Below, piece after piece: positions 42,151 through 57,626 of a stretch of DNA of 64,000 nucleotides; within the stretch, counting starts at the first letter, position 1, and every line of letters begins with the position of its first letter. The stretch comes from Gordionus sp. m RMFG-2023 (lineage: Eukaryota > Nematomorpha > Gordioida > Chordodea > Parachordodidae), in the NCBI RefSeq assembly GCF_954871325.1, contig NC_088776.1, forward strand, positions 1 through 64,000, written 5' to 3'. Under the pieces are notes generated by a model. That model was not told where the DNA came from. It did not search any database and was given only the letters and a program-made list of their open reading frames with translations. The position numbers and the translations under genes are program-made.

Positions 42151-45100
42151 TGCTTGAAATTTCTTCAATCAAAATAAATTTTTAAAAAAGCTAAAAATTT
42201 TATCTGTTTTCCTTATATTTTTTTGAAAAATCATAGAAGATTTTGCACAATTATTATTTGATTTTTTCAAAATTATTTTATTTAATTTTACGAGTTAGTA
42301 AGACATAGATAATTACTACCAAAATCATATTATGCACTTAGATAAAATAATTAATAAATATATCTGAGCATAATATATTTTCTAAAATCGGTGAAAATAA
42401 TAAATATTACTTAAAAAATTCATATGTTGGGAATGTAATAAAAATTACTTGAAGTACTGTTAATTAGAGTAATTAAGGATAGATATAATATATGAAATAG
42501 CACTAACAGATATCTATTATAAGTTAACGCTAACCCTAACCCTAATCCTAACCCTAACCCTAACCCTAACCCTAACCCTAACCCTAACCCTAACCCTAAC
42601 CCTAACCCTAACCCTAACCCTAACCCTAACCCTAACCTTAACCCTAACCCTAACCCTAACCCTAAATGCTTGAAATTTCTTCAATCAAAATAAATTTTTA
42701 AAAAAGCTAAAAATTTTATCTGTTTTCCTTATATTTTTTTGAAAAATCATAGAAGATTTTGCACATTTATTATTTGATTTTTACAAAATTATTTAATTTA
42801 ATTTTACGAGTTAGTAAGACATAGATAATTACTACCAAAATCATATTATGCACTTAGATAAAATAATTCATAAATATGTGAGCATATTATATTTTCTAAA
42901 ATCGGTGAAAATAATAAATATTAATTAAAAAATTCATATGTTGGGAATATAATAAAAATTACTTGAAGTACTGTTAATTAGAGTAATTAAGGATAGATAT
43001 AATATATGAAATAGCACTAACAGATATCTATTATAAGTTAACGCTAAACCTAACCCTAATCCTAACCCTAACCCTAACCCTAACCCTAACCCTAACCCTA
43101 ACCCTAACACTAACCCTAACCCTAACCCTAACCTTAACCCTAACCCTAACCCTAACCCTAAATGCTTGAAATTTCTTCAATCAAAATAAATTTTTAAAAA
43201 AGCTAAAAATTTTATCTGTTTTCCTTATATTTTTTTGAAAAATCATAAAAGATTTTGCACAATTATTATTTGATTTTCACAAAATTATTTTATTTAATTT
43301 TACGAGTTAGTAAGACATAGATAATTACTACCAAAATCATATTATGCACTTAGATAAAATAATTAAAATATATCTCTGAGCATAGTATATATATAATCGG
43401 TGAAAATAATAAATATTACTTAAAAAATTCATATGTTGGGAATATAATAAAAATTACTTGAAGTACTGTTAATTAGAGTAATTAAGGATAGATATAATAT
43501 ATGAAATAGCACTAACAGATATCTATTATAAGTTAACGCTAACCCTAACCCTAATCCTAACCCTAACCCTAACCCTAACCCTAACCCTAACCCTAACCCT
43601 AACCCTAACCCTAACCCTAACCCTAACCTTAACATTAACCCTAACCCTAACCCTAACCCTAACACTAACCCTAACCCTAACCCTAACCTTATCCCTAACC
43701 CTAACCCTAACCCTAACCCTAAATGCTTGAAATTTCTTCAATCAAAATAAATTTTTAAAAAACTAAAAATTTTATCTGTTTTCCATATATTTTTTTGAAA
43801 AATCATAAAAGATTTTGCACAATTATTATTTGATTTTCACAAAATTATTTTATTTAATTTTACGAGTTAGTAAGACAGATAATTACTACCAAAATCATAT
43901 TATGCACTTAGATAAAATAATTAATAAATATGTCTGAGCATATTATATTTTCTAAAATCGGTGAAAATAATTAATATTACTTAAAAAATTCATATGTTGG
44001 GAATATAATAAAAATTACTTGAAGTACTGTTAATTAGAGTTAGATATAATATATGAAAGAGCACTAACAGATATCTATTGTAAGTTAATGCTAACCCTAA
44101 CGCTAATCCTAACCCTAACCCTAACCCTAACCTTAACCCTAACCCTAAACCTAAATGCTTGAAATTTCTTCAATCAAAATAATTTTAAAAAAAGCTAAAA
44201 ATTTTATCTATTTTCCTAATATTTTTTTGAAAAATCATAGAAGATTTTGCACAATTATTATTTCATTTTCACAAAATTATTTTATTTAATTTTACGAGTT
44301 AGTTAGACATAGATAATTACTACCAAAATCATATTATGCACTTAGATAAAATAATTAATAAATATGTCTGAGCATATTATATTTTCTAAAATCGGTGAAA
44401 ATAATAAATATTATTTAAAAAATTCATATGTTGGGAATATAATAAAAATTACTTGAAGTACTGTTAATTAGAGTTAGATATAATATATGAAATAGCACTA
44501 ACAAATATCTATTGTAAGTTAACGCTAACCCTAACCCTAACCCTAACCCTAATCCTAACCCTAACCCTAACCCTAACCCTAACCCTAACACTAACACTAA
44601 CCCTAACCCTAACCCTAACCCTAACCCTTACCTTAACCCTAACCCTAACCCTAAACCTAAATGCTTGAAATTTCTTCAATCAAAATAAATTTTAAAAAAA
44701 GCTAAAAATTTTATCTATTTTCCTAATATTTTTATGAAAAATCATAGAAGATTTTGCACAATTATTATTTCATTTTCACAAAATTATTTTATTTAATTTT
44801 ACGAGTTAGTAAGACAGATAATTACTACCAAAATCATATTATGCACTTAGATAAAATAATTAATAAATATGTCTGAGCATATTATATTTTCTAAATCGGT
44901 GAAAATAATATATATTACTTAAAAAATTCATATGTTGGGTATATAATAAAAATTACTTGAAGTACTGTTAATTAGAGTAATTAAGGATAGATATAATATA
45001 TGAAATAGCACTAACAGATATCTATTGTAAGTTAACGTTAACCCTAACACTAATCCTAACCCTAACCCTAACCCTAACACTAACCCTAACCCTAACCCTA

Positions 45101-45587
45101 ACCCTAACCCTAACCCTAACCCTAACCCTAACCCTAACCTTAACCCTAACCCTAACCCTAACCCTAACCCAAAACCTAACCCTAACCCTAGCCCTAACCC
45201 TAAATGCTTGAAATTTCTTCAATCAAAATAAATTTTAAAAAAAGCTAAAAATTATATCTGTTTCCCTTATATTTTTTTGAAAAGATTTTCACAATTATTA
45301 TATGATTTTCACAAAATTATTTTATTTAATTTTACGAGTTAGTAAGACATTGATAATTACTACCAAAATCATATTATGCACTTAGATAAAATAATTAATA
45401 AATATGTCTGAGCATATTATATTTTCTAAAATCGGTGAAAATAATATATATTACTTAAAAAATTCATATGTTGGGTATATAATAAAAACTTGAAGTACTG
45501 TTAATTAGAGTAATTAAGGATAGATATAATATATGAAATAGCACTAACAGATATCTATCGTAAGTTAACGCTAACCCTAACCCTAAT

Positions 45588-45628
<41 letters not shown>

Positions 45629-46089
45629 CCCTAACCTTAACCCTAACCCTAACCCTAACCCTAACCCAAAACCTAACCCTAACCCTAACCCTAGCCCTAA
45701 CCCTAAATGCTTGAAATTTCTTCAATCAAATTAAATTTTAAAAAAAGCTAAAAATTATATCTGTTTCCCTTATATTTTTTTGAAAAGATTTTCACAATTA
45801 TTATATGATTTTCACAAAATTATTTTATTTAATTTTACGAGTTAGTAAGACATGATAATTACTACCAAAATCATATTATGCACTTAGATAAAATAATTAA
45901 TAAATATGTCTGAGCATATTATATTTTCTAAAATCGGTGAAAATAATACATATTACTTAAAAAATTCATATGTTGGGTATATAATAAAAACTTGAAGTAC
46001 TGTTAATTAGAGTAATTAAGGATAGATATAATATATGAAATAGCACTAACAGATATCTATCGTAAGTTAACGCTAACCCTAACCCTAAT

Positions 46090-46130
<41 letters not shown>

Positions 46131-46213
46131 CCCTAACCCTAACCCTAACCTTAACCCTAACCCTAACCCTAACCCTAACCCTAAAACTAACCCTAACCCT
46201 AACCCTAAATGCT

Positions 46214-46590
46214 TGAAATTTCTTCAATCAAAATAAATTTTAAAAAAAGCTAAAAATTATATCTGTTTCCCTTATATTTTTTTGAAAAGATTTTCACAAT
46301 TATTATTTGATTTTCACAAAATTATTTTATTTAATTTTACGAGTTAGTAAGACATAGATAATTACTACCAAAATCATATGATGCACTTAGATAAAATAAT
46401 TAATAAATATGACTGAGCATATTATATTTTCTAAAATCGGTGAAAATAATATATATTACTTATAAAATTCATATGTTGGGTATATAATAAAAACTTGAAG
46501 TACTGTTAATTAGAGTAATTAAGGATAGATATAATATATGATAGCACTAACAGATATCTATCGTAAGTTAACGCTAACCCTAACCCTAAT

Positions 46591-46631
<41 letters not shown>

Positions 46632-48135
46632 CCCTAACCCTAACCTTAACCCTAACCCTAACCCTAACCCTAACATTAACCCTAACCCAAAACCTAACCC
46701 TAACCCTAACCCTAGCCCTAACCCTAAATGCTTGAAATTTCTTCAATCAAATTAAATTTTAAAAAAAGCTAAAAATTATATCTGTTTCCCTTATATTTTT
46801 TTGAAAAGATTTTCACAATTATTATATGATTTTCACAAAATTATTTTTTTTAATTTTACGAGTTAGTAAGACATAGATAATTACTACCAAAATCATATTA
46901 TGCACTTAGATAAAATAATTAATAAATATGTCTGAGCATATTATATTTTCTAAAATATGTGAAAATAAAAAATATTACTTAAAAAATTCATATGTTGGGA
47001 ATATAATAAAAATTACTTGAAGTACTGTTAATTAGAGTTAGATATAATATATGAAATAGCACTAACAGATATCTATTGTAAGTTAACGCTAACCCTAACC
47101 CTAACCCTAATCCTAACCCTAACCCTAACCATAACACTAACACTAACCCTAACCCTAACCCTAACCCTAACCCTAACCCTAACCCTAACCTTAACCCTAA
47201 CCCTAACCCTAACCCTAACCCTAACCCTAAACCTAAATGCTTGAAATTTCTTCAATCAAAATAAATTTTAAAAAAAGCTAAAAATTTTATCTATTTTCCT
47301 AATATTTTTTTGAAAAATCATAGAAAATTTTGCACAATTATTATTTCATTTTCACAAAATTATTTTATTTAATTTTAAGAGTTAGTAAGACATAGATAAT
47401 TACTACCAAAATCATATTATGCACTTAGATAAAATAATTAATAAATATGTCTGAGCATATTATATTTTCTAAAATCGGTGAAAATAATAAATATTACTTA
47501 AAAAATTCATATGTTGGGAATATAATAAAAATTACTTGAAGTACTGTTAATTAGAGTTAGAAATAATATATGAAATAGCACTAACAAATATCTATTGTAA
47601 GTTAACGCTAACCCTAACCCTAATCCTAACCCTAACACTAACCCTAACCCTAACCCTAACCCTAACCCTAACCGTAACCCTAACCCTAACCCTAACACTA
47701 ACCCTAACCCTAACCCTAACCTTAACCCTAACCCTAACCCTAAATGCTTGAAATTTCTTCAATCAAAATAAATTTTTAAAAAAGCTAAAAATTTTATCTG
47801 TTTTCCTTATATTTTTTTGAAAAATCATAAAAGATTTTGCACAATTATTATTTGATTTTCACAAAATTATTTTATTTAATTTTACGAGTTAGTAAGACAT
47901 AGATAATTACTACCAAAATCATATGATGCACTTAGATAAAATAATTAATAAATATGACTGAGCATATTATATTTTCTAAAATCGGTGAAAATAATATATA
48001 TTACTTATAAAATTCATATGTTGGGTATATAATAAAAACTTGAAGTACTGTTAATTAGAGTAATTAAGGATAGATATAATATATGATAGCACTAACAGAT
48101 ATCTATCGTAAGTTAACGCTAACCCTAACCCTAAT

Positions 48136-48176
<41 letters not shown>

Positions 48177-49288
48177 CCCTAACCCTAACCTTAACCCTAA
48201 CCCTAACCCTAACCCTAACATTAACCCTAACCCAAAACCTAACCCTAACCCTAACCCTAGCCCTAACCCTAAATGCTTGAAATTTCTTCAATCAAATTAA
48301 ATTTTAAAAAAAGCTAAAAATTATATCTGTTTCCCTTATATTTTTTTGAAAAGATTTTCACAATTATTATATGATTTTCACAAAATTATTTTTTTTAATT
48401 TTACGAGTTAGTAAGACATAGATAATTACTACCAAAATCATATTATGCACTTAGATAAAATAATTAATAAATATGTCTGAGCATATTATATTTTCTAAAA
48501 TATGTGAAAATAAAAAATATTACTTAAAAAATTCATATGTTGGGAATATAATAAAAATTACTTGAAGTACTGTTAATTAGAGTTAGATATAATATATGAA
48601 ATAGCACTAACAGATATCTATTGTAAGTTAACGCTAACCCTAACCCTAATCCTAATCCTAACCCTAACCCTAACCATAACACTAACACTAACCCTAACCC
48701 TAACCCTAACCCTAACCCTAACCCTAACCCTAACCTTAACCCTAACCCTAACCCTAACCCTAACCCTAACCCTAAACCTAAATGCTTGAAATTTCTTCAA
48801 TCAAAATAAATTTTAAAAAAAGCTAAAAATTTTATCTATTTTCCTAATATTTTTTTGAAAAATCATAGAAAATTTTGCACAATTATTATTTCATTTTCAC
48901 AAAATTATTTTATTTAATTTTAAGAGTTAGTAAGACATAGATAATTACTACCAAAATCATATTATGCACTTAGATAAAATAATTAATAAATATGTCTGAG
49001 CATATTATATTTTCTAAAATCGGTGAAAATAATAAATATTACTTAAAAAATTCATATGTTGGGAATATAATAAAAATTACTTGAAGTACTGTTAATTAGA
49101 GTTAGAAATAATATATGAAATAGCACTAACAAATATCTATTGTAAGTTAACGCTAACCCTAACCCTAATCCTAACCCTAACACTAACCCTAACCCTAACC
49201 CTAACCCTAACCCTAACCGTAACCCTAACCCTAACACTAACCCTAACCCTAACCCTAACCTTAACCCTAACCCTAACCCTAAATGCTT
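46214..49288 (+). repeat. Tandem higher-order duplication, 1545-bp period
   Basis: Three successive monomers (anchors 46733, 47242, 47749) recur almost unchanged at 48278, 48787 and 49288. Offsets are 1545, 1545 and 1539. Shared private variants include CATATGATGCAC, ATGACTGAGC, CTTATAAAATTC and TATATGATAGCAC. Confidence 0.85.
47749..48278 (+). repeat. Hybrid satellite monomer (crossover junction)
   Basis: Its first part (TTTATCTGTTTTCCTTATAT, AATCATAAAAG) matches monomers 49288 and 53266. Its last part (CATATGATGCAC, GACTGAGC, TTATAAAATTC, CGTAAGTTAACGC) matches monomers 46214 and 51719. The switch lies in the shared stretch between about 47830 and 47928. Confidence 0.8.
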
Positions 49289-51222
49289 GAAATTTCTTCA
49301 ATCAAAATAAATTTTTAAAAAAGCTAAAAATTTTATCTGTTTTCCTTATATTTTTTTGAAAAATCATAAAAGATTTTGCACAATTATTATTTGATTTTCA
49401 CAAAATTATTTTATTTAATTTTACGAGTTAGTAAGACATAGATAATTACTACCAAAATCATATTTGGCACTTAGATAAAATAATTAATAAATATATCTGA
49501 GCATAGTATATTTTCTAAAATCGGTGAAAATAATATATATTACTTAAAAAATTCATATGTTGGGTATATAATAAAAATTACTTGAAGTACTGTTAATTAG
49601 AGTAATTAAGGATAGATATAATATATGAAATAGCACTAACAGATATCTATTGTAAGTTAACGCTAACCCTAACCCTAATCCTAACCCTAACACTAACCCT
49701 AACATAAACCCTAACCCTAACCCTAACCCTAACCCTAACCTTAACCCTAACCCTAACCCTAACCCAAAACCTAACCCTAACCCTAGCCCTAACCCTAAAT
49801 GCTTGAAATTTCTTCAATCAAAATAAATTTTAAAAAAAGCTAAAAATTATATCTGTTTCCCTTATATTTTTTTGAAAAGATTTTCACAATTATTATTTGA
49901 TTTTCACAAAATTATTTTATTTAATTTTACGAGTTAGTAAGACATAGATAATTACTACCAAAATCATATTATGCACTTAGATAAAATTATTAATAAATAT
50001 GTCTGAGCATATTATATTTTCTAAAATCGGTGAAAATAATATATATTACTTAAAAAATTCATATGTTGGGTATATATAAAAATTAATTGAAGTACTGTTA
50101 ATTAGAGTAATTAAGGATAGATATAATATATGAAATAGCACTAACAGATATCTATTGTAAGTTAACGCTAACCCTAACCCTAACCCTAACCCTAACTTTT
50201 ACCTTAACCCTAACCCTAACCCTAACCCTAACCCTAACCCTAACCCTAAACCTAAATGCTTGAAATTTCTTCAATCAAAATAAATTTTAAAAAAAGCTAA
50301 AAATTTTATCTATTTTCCTAATATTTTTATGAAAAATCATAGAAGATTTTGCACAATTATTATTTCATTTTCACAAAATTATTTTATTTAATTTTACGAG
50401 TTAGTAAGACATAGATAATTACTACCAAAATCATATTATGCACTTAGATAAAATAATTAATAAATATGTCTGAGCATATTATATTTTCTAAAATCGGTGA
50501 AAATAATATATATTACTTAAAAAATTCATATGTTGGGTATATAATAAAAATTACTTGAAGTACTGTTAATTAGAGTAATTAAGGATAGATATAATATATG
50601 AAATAGCACTAACAGATATCTATTGTAAGTTAACGCTAACCCTAACACTAATCGTAACCCTAACCCTAACACTAACCCTAACCCTAACCCTAACCCTAAC
50701 CCTAACCCTAACCCTAACCCTAACCCTAACCTTAACCCTAACCCTAACCCTAACCCAAAACCTAACCCTAACCCTAGCCCTAACCCTAAATGCTTGAAAT
50801 TTCTTCAATCAAAATAAATTTTAAAAAAAGCTAAAAATTATATCTGTTTCCCTTATATTTTTTTGAAAAGATTTTCACAATTATTATATGATTTTCACAA
50901 AATTATTTTATTTAATTTTACGAGTTAGTAAGACATTGATAATTACTACCAAAATCATATTATGCACTTAGATAAAATAATTAATAAATATGTCTGAGCA
51001 TATTATATTTTCTAAAATCGGTGAAAATAATATATATTACTTAAAAAATTCATATGTTGGGTATATAATAAAAATTACTTGAAGTACTGTTAATTAGAGT
51101 AATTAAGGATAGATATAATATATGAAATAGCACTAACAGATATCTATTGTAAGTTAACGCTAACCCTAACCCTAACCCAAAACCTAACCCTAACCCTAAC
51201 CCTAGCCCTAACCCTAAATGCT

Positions 51223-51600
51223 TGAAATTTCTTCAATCAAATTAAATTTTAAAAAAAGCTAAAAATTATATCTGTTTCCCTTATATTTTTTTGAAAAGAT
51301 TTTCACAATTATTATATGATTTTCACAAAATTATTTTATTTAATTTTACGAGTTAGTAAGACATGATAATTACTACCAAAATCATATTATGCACTTAGAA
51401 AAAATAATTAATAAATATGTCTGAGCATATTATATTTTCTAAAATCGGTGAAAATAATACATATTACTTAAAAAATTCATATGTTGGGTATATAATAAAA
51501 ACTTGAAGTACTGTTAATTAGAGTAATTAAGGATAGATATAATATATGAAATAGCACTAACAGATATCTATCGTAAGTTAACGCTAACCCTAACCCTAAT

Positions 51601-51641
<41 letters not shown>

Positions 51642-52095
51642 CCCTAACCCTAACCTTAACCCTAACCCTAACCCTAACCCTAACCCTAAAACTAACCCTA
51701 ACCCTAACCCTAAATGCTTGAAATTTCTTCAATCAAAATAAATTTTAAAAAAAGCTAAAAATTATATCTGTTTCCCTTATATTTTTTTGAAAAGATTTTC
51801 ACAATTATTATTTGATTTTCACAAAATTATTTTATTTAATTTTACGAGTTAGTAAGACATAGATAATTACTACCAAAATCATATGATGCACTTAGATAAA
51901 ATAATTAATAAATATGACTGAGCATATTATATTTTCTAAAATCGGTGAAAATAATATATATTACTTATAAAATTCATATGTTGGGTATATAATAAAAACT
52001 TGAAGTACTGTTAATTAGAGTAATTAAGGATAGATATAATATATGATAGCACTAACAGATATCTATCGTAAGTTAACGCTAACCCTAACCCTAAT

Positions 52096-52136
<41 letters not shown>

Positions 52137-54779
52137 CCCTAACCCTAACCCTAACCTTAACCCTAACCCTAACCCTAACCCTAACATTAACCCTAACCCA
52201 AAACCTAACCCTAACCCTAACCCTAGCCCTAACCCTAAATGCTTGAAATTTCTTCAATCAAATTAAATTTTAAAAAAAGCTAAAAATTATATCTGTTTCC
52301 CTTATATTTTTTTGAAAAGATTTTCACAATTATTATATGATTTTCACAAAATTATTTTTTTTAATTATACGAGTTAGTAAGACATAGATAATTACTACCA
52401 AAATCATATTATGCACTTAGATAAAATAATTAATAAATATGTCTGAGCATATTATATTTTCTAAAATATGTGAAAATAAAAAATATTACTTAAAAAATTC
52501 ATATGTTGGGAATATAATAAAAATTACTTGAAGTACTGTTAATTAGAGTTAGATATAATATATGAAATAGCACTAACAGATATCTATTGTAAGTTAACGC
52601 TAACCCTAACCCTAACCCTAATCCTAACCCTAACCCTAACCATAACACTAACACTAACCCTAACCCTAACCCTAACCCTAACCCTAACCCTAACCCTAAC
52701 CTTAACCCTAACCCTAACCCTAACCCTAACCCTAACCCTAAACCTAAATTCTTGAAATTTCTTCAATCAAAATAAATTTTAAAAAAAGCTAAAAATTTTA
52801 TCTATTTTCCTAATATTTTTTTGAAAAATCATAGAAAATTTTGCACAATTATTATTTCATTTTCACAAAATTATTTTATTTAATTTTAAGAGTTAGTAAG
52901 ACATAGATAATTACTACCAAAATCATATTATGCACTTAGATAAAATAATTAATAAATATGTCTGAGCATATTATATTTTCTAAAATCTATGAAAATAATA
53001 AATATTACTTAAAAAATTCATATGTTGGGAATATAATAAAAATTACTTGAAGTACTGTTAATTAGAGTTAGAAATAATATATGAAATAGCACTAACAAAT
53101 ATCTATTGTAAGTTAACGCTAACCCTAACCCTAATCCTAACCCTAACACTAACCCTAACCCTAACCCTAACCCTAACCCTAACCCTAACCGTAACCCTAA
53201 CCCTAACCCTAACACTAACCCTAACCCTAACCCTAACCTTAACCCTAACCCTAACCCTAAATGCTTGAAATTTCTTCAATCAAAATAAATTTTTAAAAAA
53301 GCTAAAAATTTTATCTGTTTTCCTTATATTTTTTTGAAAAATCATAAAAGATTTTGCACAATTATTATTTGATTTTCACAAAATTATTTTATTTAATTTT
53401 ACGAGTTAGTAAGACATAGATAATTACTACCAAAATCATATTTGGCACTTAGATAAAATAATTAATAAATATATCTGAGCATAGTATATTTTCTAAAATC
53501 GGTGAAAATAATATATATTACTTAAAAAATTCATATGTTGGGTATATAATAAAAATTACTTGAAGTACTGTTAATTAGAGTAATTAAGGATAGATATAAT
53601 ATATGAAATAGCACTAACAGATATCTATTGTAAGTTAACGCTAACCCTAACCCTAATCCTAACCCTAACACTAACCCTAACCCTAACCCTAACCCTAACC
53701 CTAACCCTAACCTTAACCCTAACCCTAACCCTAACCCAAAACCTAACCCTAACCCTAGCCCTAACCCTAAATGCTTGAAATTTCTTCAATCAAAATAAAT
53801 TTTAAAAAAAGCTAAAAATTATATCTGTTTCCCTTATATTTTTTTGAAAAGATTTTCACAATTATTATTTGATTTTCACAAAATTATTTTATTTAATTTT
53901 ACGAGTTAGTAAGACATAGATAATTACTACCAAAATCATATTATGCACTTAGATAAAATTATTAATAAATATGTCTGAGCATATTATATTTTCTAAAATC
54001 GGTGAAAATAATATATATTACTTAAAAAATTCATATGTTGGGTATATAATAAAAATTAATTGAAGTACTGTTAATTAGAGTAATTAAGGATAGATATAAT
54101 ATATGAAATAGCACTAACAGATATCTATTGTAAGTTAACGCTAACCCTAACCCTAACCCTAACCCTAACTTTTACCTTAACCCTAACCCTAACCCTAACC
54201 CTAACCCTAACCCTAAACCTAAATGCTTGAAATTTCTTCAATCAAAATAAATTTTAAAAAAAGCTAAAAATTTTATCTATTTTCCTAATATTTTTATGAA
54301 AAATCATAGAAGATTTTGCACAATTATTATTTCATTTTCACAAAATTATTTTATTTAATTTTACGAGTTAGTAAGACATAGATAATTACTACCAAAATCA
54401 TATTATGCACTTAGATAAAATAATTAATAAATATGTCTGAGCATATTATATTTTCTAAAATCGGTGAAAATAATATATATTACTTAAAAAATTCATATGT
54501 TGGGTATATAATAAAAATTACTTGAAGTACTGTTAATTAGAGAATTAAGGATAGATATAATATATGAAATAGCACTAACAGATATCTATTGTAAGTTAAC
54601 GCTAACCCTAACACTAATCGTAACCCTAACCCTAACACTAACCCTAACCCTAACCCTAACCCTAACCCTAACCCTAACCCTAACCCTAACCCTAACCCTA
54701 ACCCTAACCCTAACCTTAACCCTAACCCTAACCCTAACCCAAAACCTAACCCTAACCCTAGCCCTAACCCTAAATGCTT
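51223..54779 (+). repeat. Large duplicated satellite block
   Basis: Monomers 52244 to 54779 match 48278 to 50795 at a steady offset of about 3966-3984 bp. The left part (51223 to about 53266) also matches 45712 to about 47749 at about 5511 bp. Variants such as GACATGATAATTAC with AATAATACATATT (45855 and 51360) and AACTTTTACCTTAACC (50194 and 54167) are shared. Confidence 0.8.
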
Positions 54780-55160
54780 GAAATTTCTTCAATCAAAATA
54801 AATTTTAAAAAAAGCTAAAAATTATATCTGTTTCCCTTATATTTTTTTGAAAAGATTTTCACAATTATTATATGATTTTCACAAAATTATTTTATTTAAT
54901 TTTACGAGTTAGTAAGACATTGATAATTACTACCAAAATCATATTATGCACTTAGATAAAATAATTAATAAATATGTCTGAGCATATTATATTTTCTAAA
55001 ATCGGTGAAAATAATATATATTACTTAAAAAATTCATATGTTGGGTATATAATAAAAATTACTTGAAGTACTGTTAATTAGAGTAATTAAGGATAGATAT
55101 AATATATGAAATAGCACTAACAGATATCTATTGTAAGTTAACGCTAACCCTAACCCTAAT

Positions 55161-55201
<41 letters not shown>

Positions 55202-57606
55202 CCCTAACCTTAACCCTAACCCTAACCCTAACCCTAACCCAAAACCTAACCCACCCTAGCCCTAACCCTAAATGCTTGAAATTTCTTCAATCAAAATAAA
55301 TTTTAAAAAAAGCTAAAAATTATATCTGTTTCCCTTATATTTTTTTGAAAAGATTTTCACAATTATTATTTGATTTTCACAAAATTATTTTATTTAATTT
55401 TACGAGTTAGTAAGACATAGATAATTACTACCAAAATCATATTATGCACTTAGTTAAAATTATTAATAAATATGTCTGAGCATATTATATTTTATAAAAT
55501 CGGTGAAAATAATAAATTTACTTAAAAAATTCATATGTTGGGAATATAATAAAAATTACTTGAAGTACTGTTAATTAGAGTTAGATATAATATATGAAAT
55601 AGCACTAACAGACATCTATTGTAATATAACGCTAACCCTAACCCTAATCCTAACCCTAACCCTAACCATAACACTAACACTAACACTAACCCTAACCCTA
55701 ACCCTAACCCTAACCCTAACCTATACCCTAACCCTAACCCTAAACCTAAATGCTTGAAATTTCTTCAATCAAAATAAATTTTAAAAAAAGCTAAAAATTT
55801 TATCTATTTTCCTAATATTTTTTTAAAAAATCATAGAAGATTTTGCACAATTATTATTTCATTTTCACAAAATTATTTTATTTAATTTTACGAGTTAGTA
55901 AGACATAGATAATTACTACCAAAATCATATTATGCACTTAGATAAAATAATTAATAAATATGTCTGAGCATATTATATTTTCTAAAATCGGTGAAAATAA
56001 TAAATATTACTTAAAAAATTCATATGTTGGGAATATAATAAAAATTACTTGAAGTACTGTTAATTAGAGTTAGAAATATTATATGAAATAGCACTAACAA
56101 ATATCTATTGTAAGTTAACGCTAACCCTAACCCTAATCCTAACCCTAACACTAACCCTAACTCTAACCCTAACCCTAACCGTAACCCTAACCCTAACCCT
56201 AACCCTAACACTAACCGTAACCCTAACCCTAACCTTAACCCTAACCCTAACCCTAAATGCTTGAAATTTCTTCAATCAAAATAAATTTTTAAAAAAGCTA
56301 AAAATTTTATCTGTTTTCCTTATATTTTTTTGAAAAATCATAAAAGATTTTGCACAATTATTATTTGATTTTCACAAAATTATTTTATTTAATTTTACGA
56401 GTTAGTAAGACATAGATAATTACTACCAAAATCATATTATGCACTTAGATAAAATAATTAATAAATATATCTGAGCATAGTATATTTTCTAAAATCGGTG
56501 AAAATAATATATATTACTTAAAAAATTCATATGTTGGGTATATAATAAAAATTACTTGAAGTACTGTTAATTAGAGTAATTAAGGATAGATATAATATAT
56601 GAAATAGCACTAACAGATATCTATTGTAAGTTAACGCTAACCCTAACCCTAACCCTAATCCTAACCCTAACACTAACCCTAACTCTAACCCTAACCCTAA
56701 CCGTAACCCTAACCCTAACCCTAACCCTAACACTAACCGTAACCCTAACCCTAACCTTAACCCTAGCCCTAACCCAAAATGCTTGAAATTTCTTCAATCA
56801 AAATAAATTTTAAAAAAAGCTAAAAATTATATCTGTTTCCCTTATATTTTTTTGAAAAGATTTTCACAATTATTATTTGATTTTCACAAAATTATTTTAT
56901 TTAATTTTACGAGTTAGTAAGACATAGATAATTACTACCAAAATCATATTATGCACTTAGATAAAATAATTAATAAATATGTCTGAGCATATTATATTTT
57001 CTAAAATCGGTGAAAATAATATATATTACTTAAAAAATTCATATGTTGGGTATATAATAAAAATTACTTGAAGTACTGTTATTTAGAGTAATTAAGGATA
57101 GATATAATATATGAAATAGCACTAACAGATATCTATTGTAAGTTAACGCTAACCCTAACCCTAACCCTAACCCTAACTCTTACCTTAACCCTAACCCTAA
57201 CCCTAACCCTAACCCTAACCCTAACCCTAAACCTAAATGCTTGAAATTTCTTCAATCAAAATAAATTTTAAAAAAAGCTAAAAATTTTATCTATTTTCCT
57301 AATATTTTTATGAAAAATCATAGAAGATTTTGCACAATTATTATTTCATTTTCACAAAATTATTTTATTTAATTTTACGAGTTAGTAAGACATAGATAAT
57401 TACTACCAAAATCATATTATGCACTTAGATAAAATAATTAATAAATATGTCTGAGCATATTATATTTTCTAAAATCGGTGAAAATAATATATATTACTTA
57501 AAAAATTCATATGTTGGGTATATAATAAAAATTACTTGAAGTACTGTTAATTAGAGTAATTAAGGATAGATATAATATATGAAATGGCACTAACAGATAT
57601 CTATTG

Positions 57607-57626
57607 TTAGGGTTAACGCTAACCCT
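57607..57626. repeat. Inverted telomeric hexamer at block start
   Basis: TTAGGGTTAACGCTAACCCT replaces the usual TAAGTTAACGCTAACCCT, creating a near-perfect palindrome and a head-to-head TTAGGG/CCCTAA junction. Confidence 0.9.
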
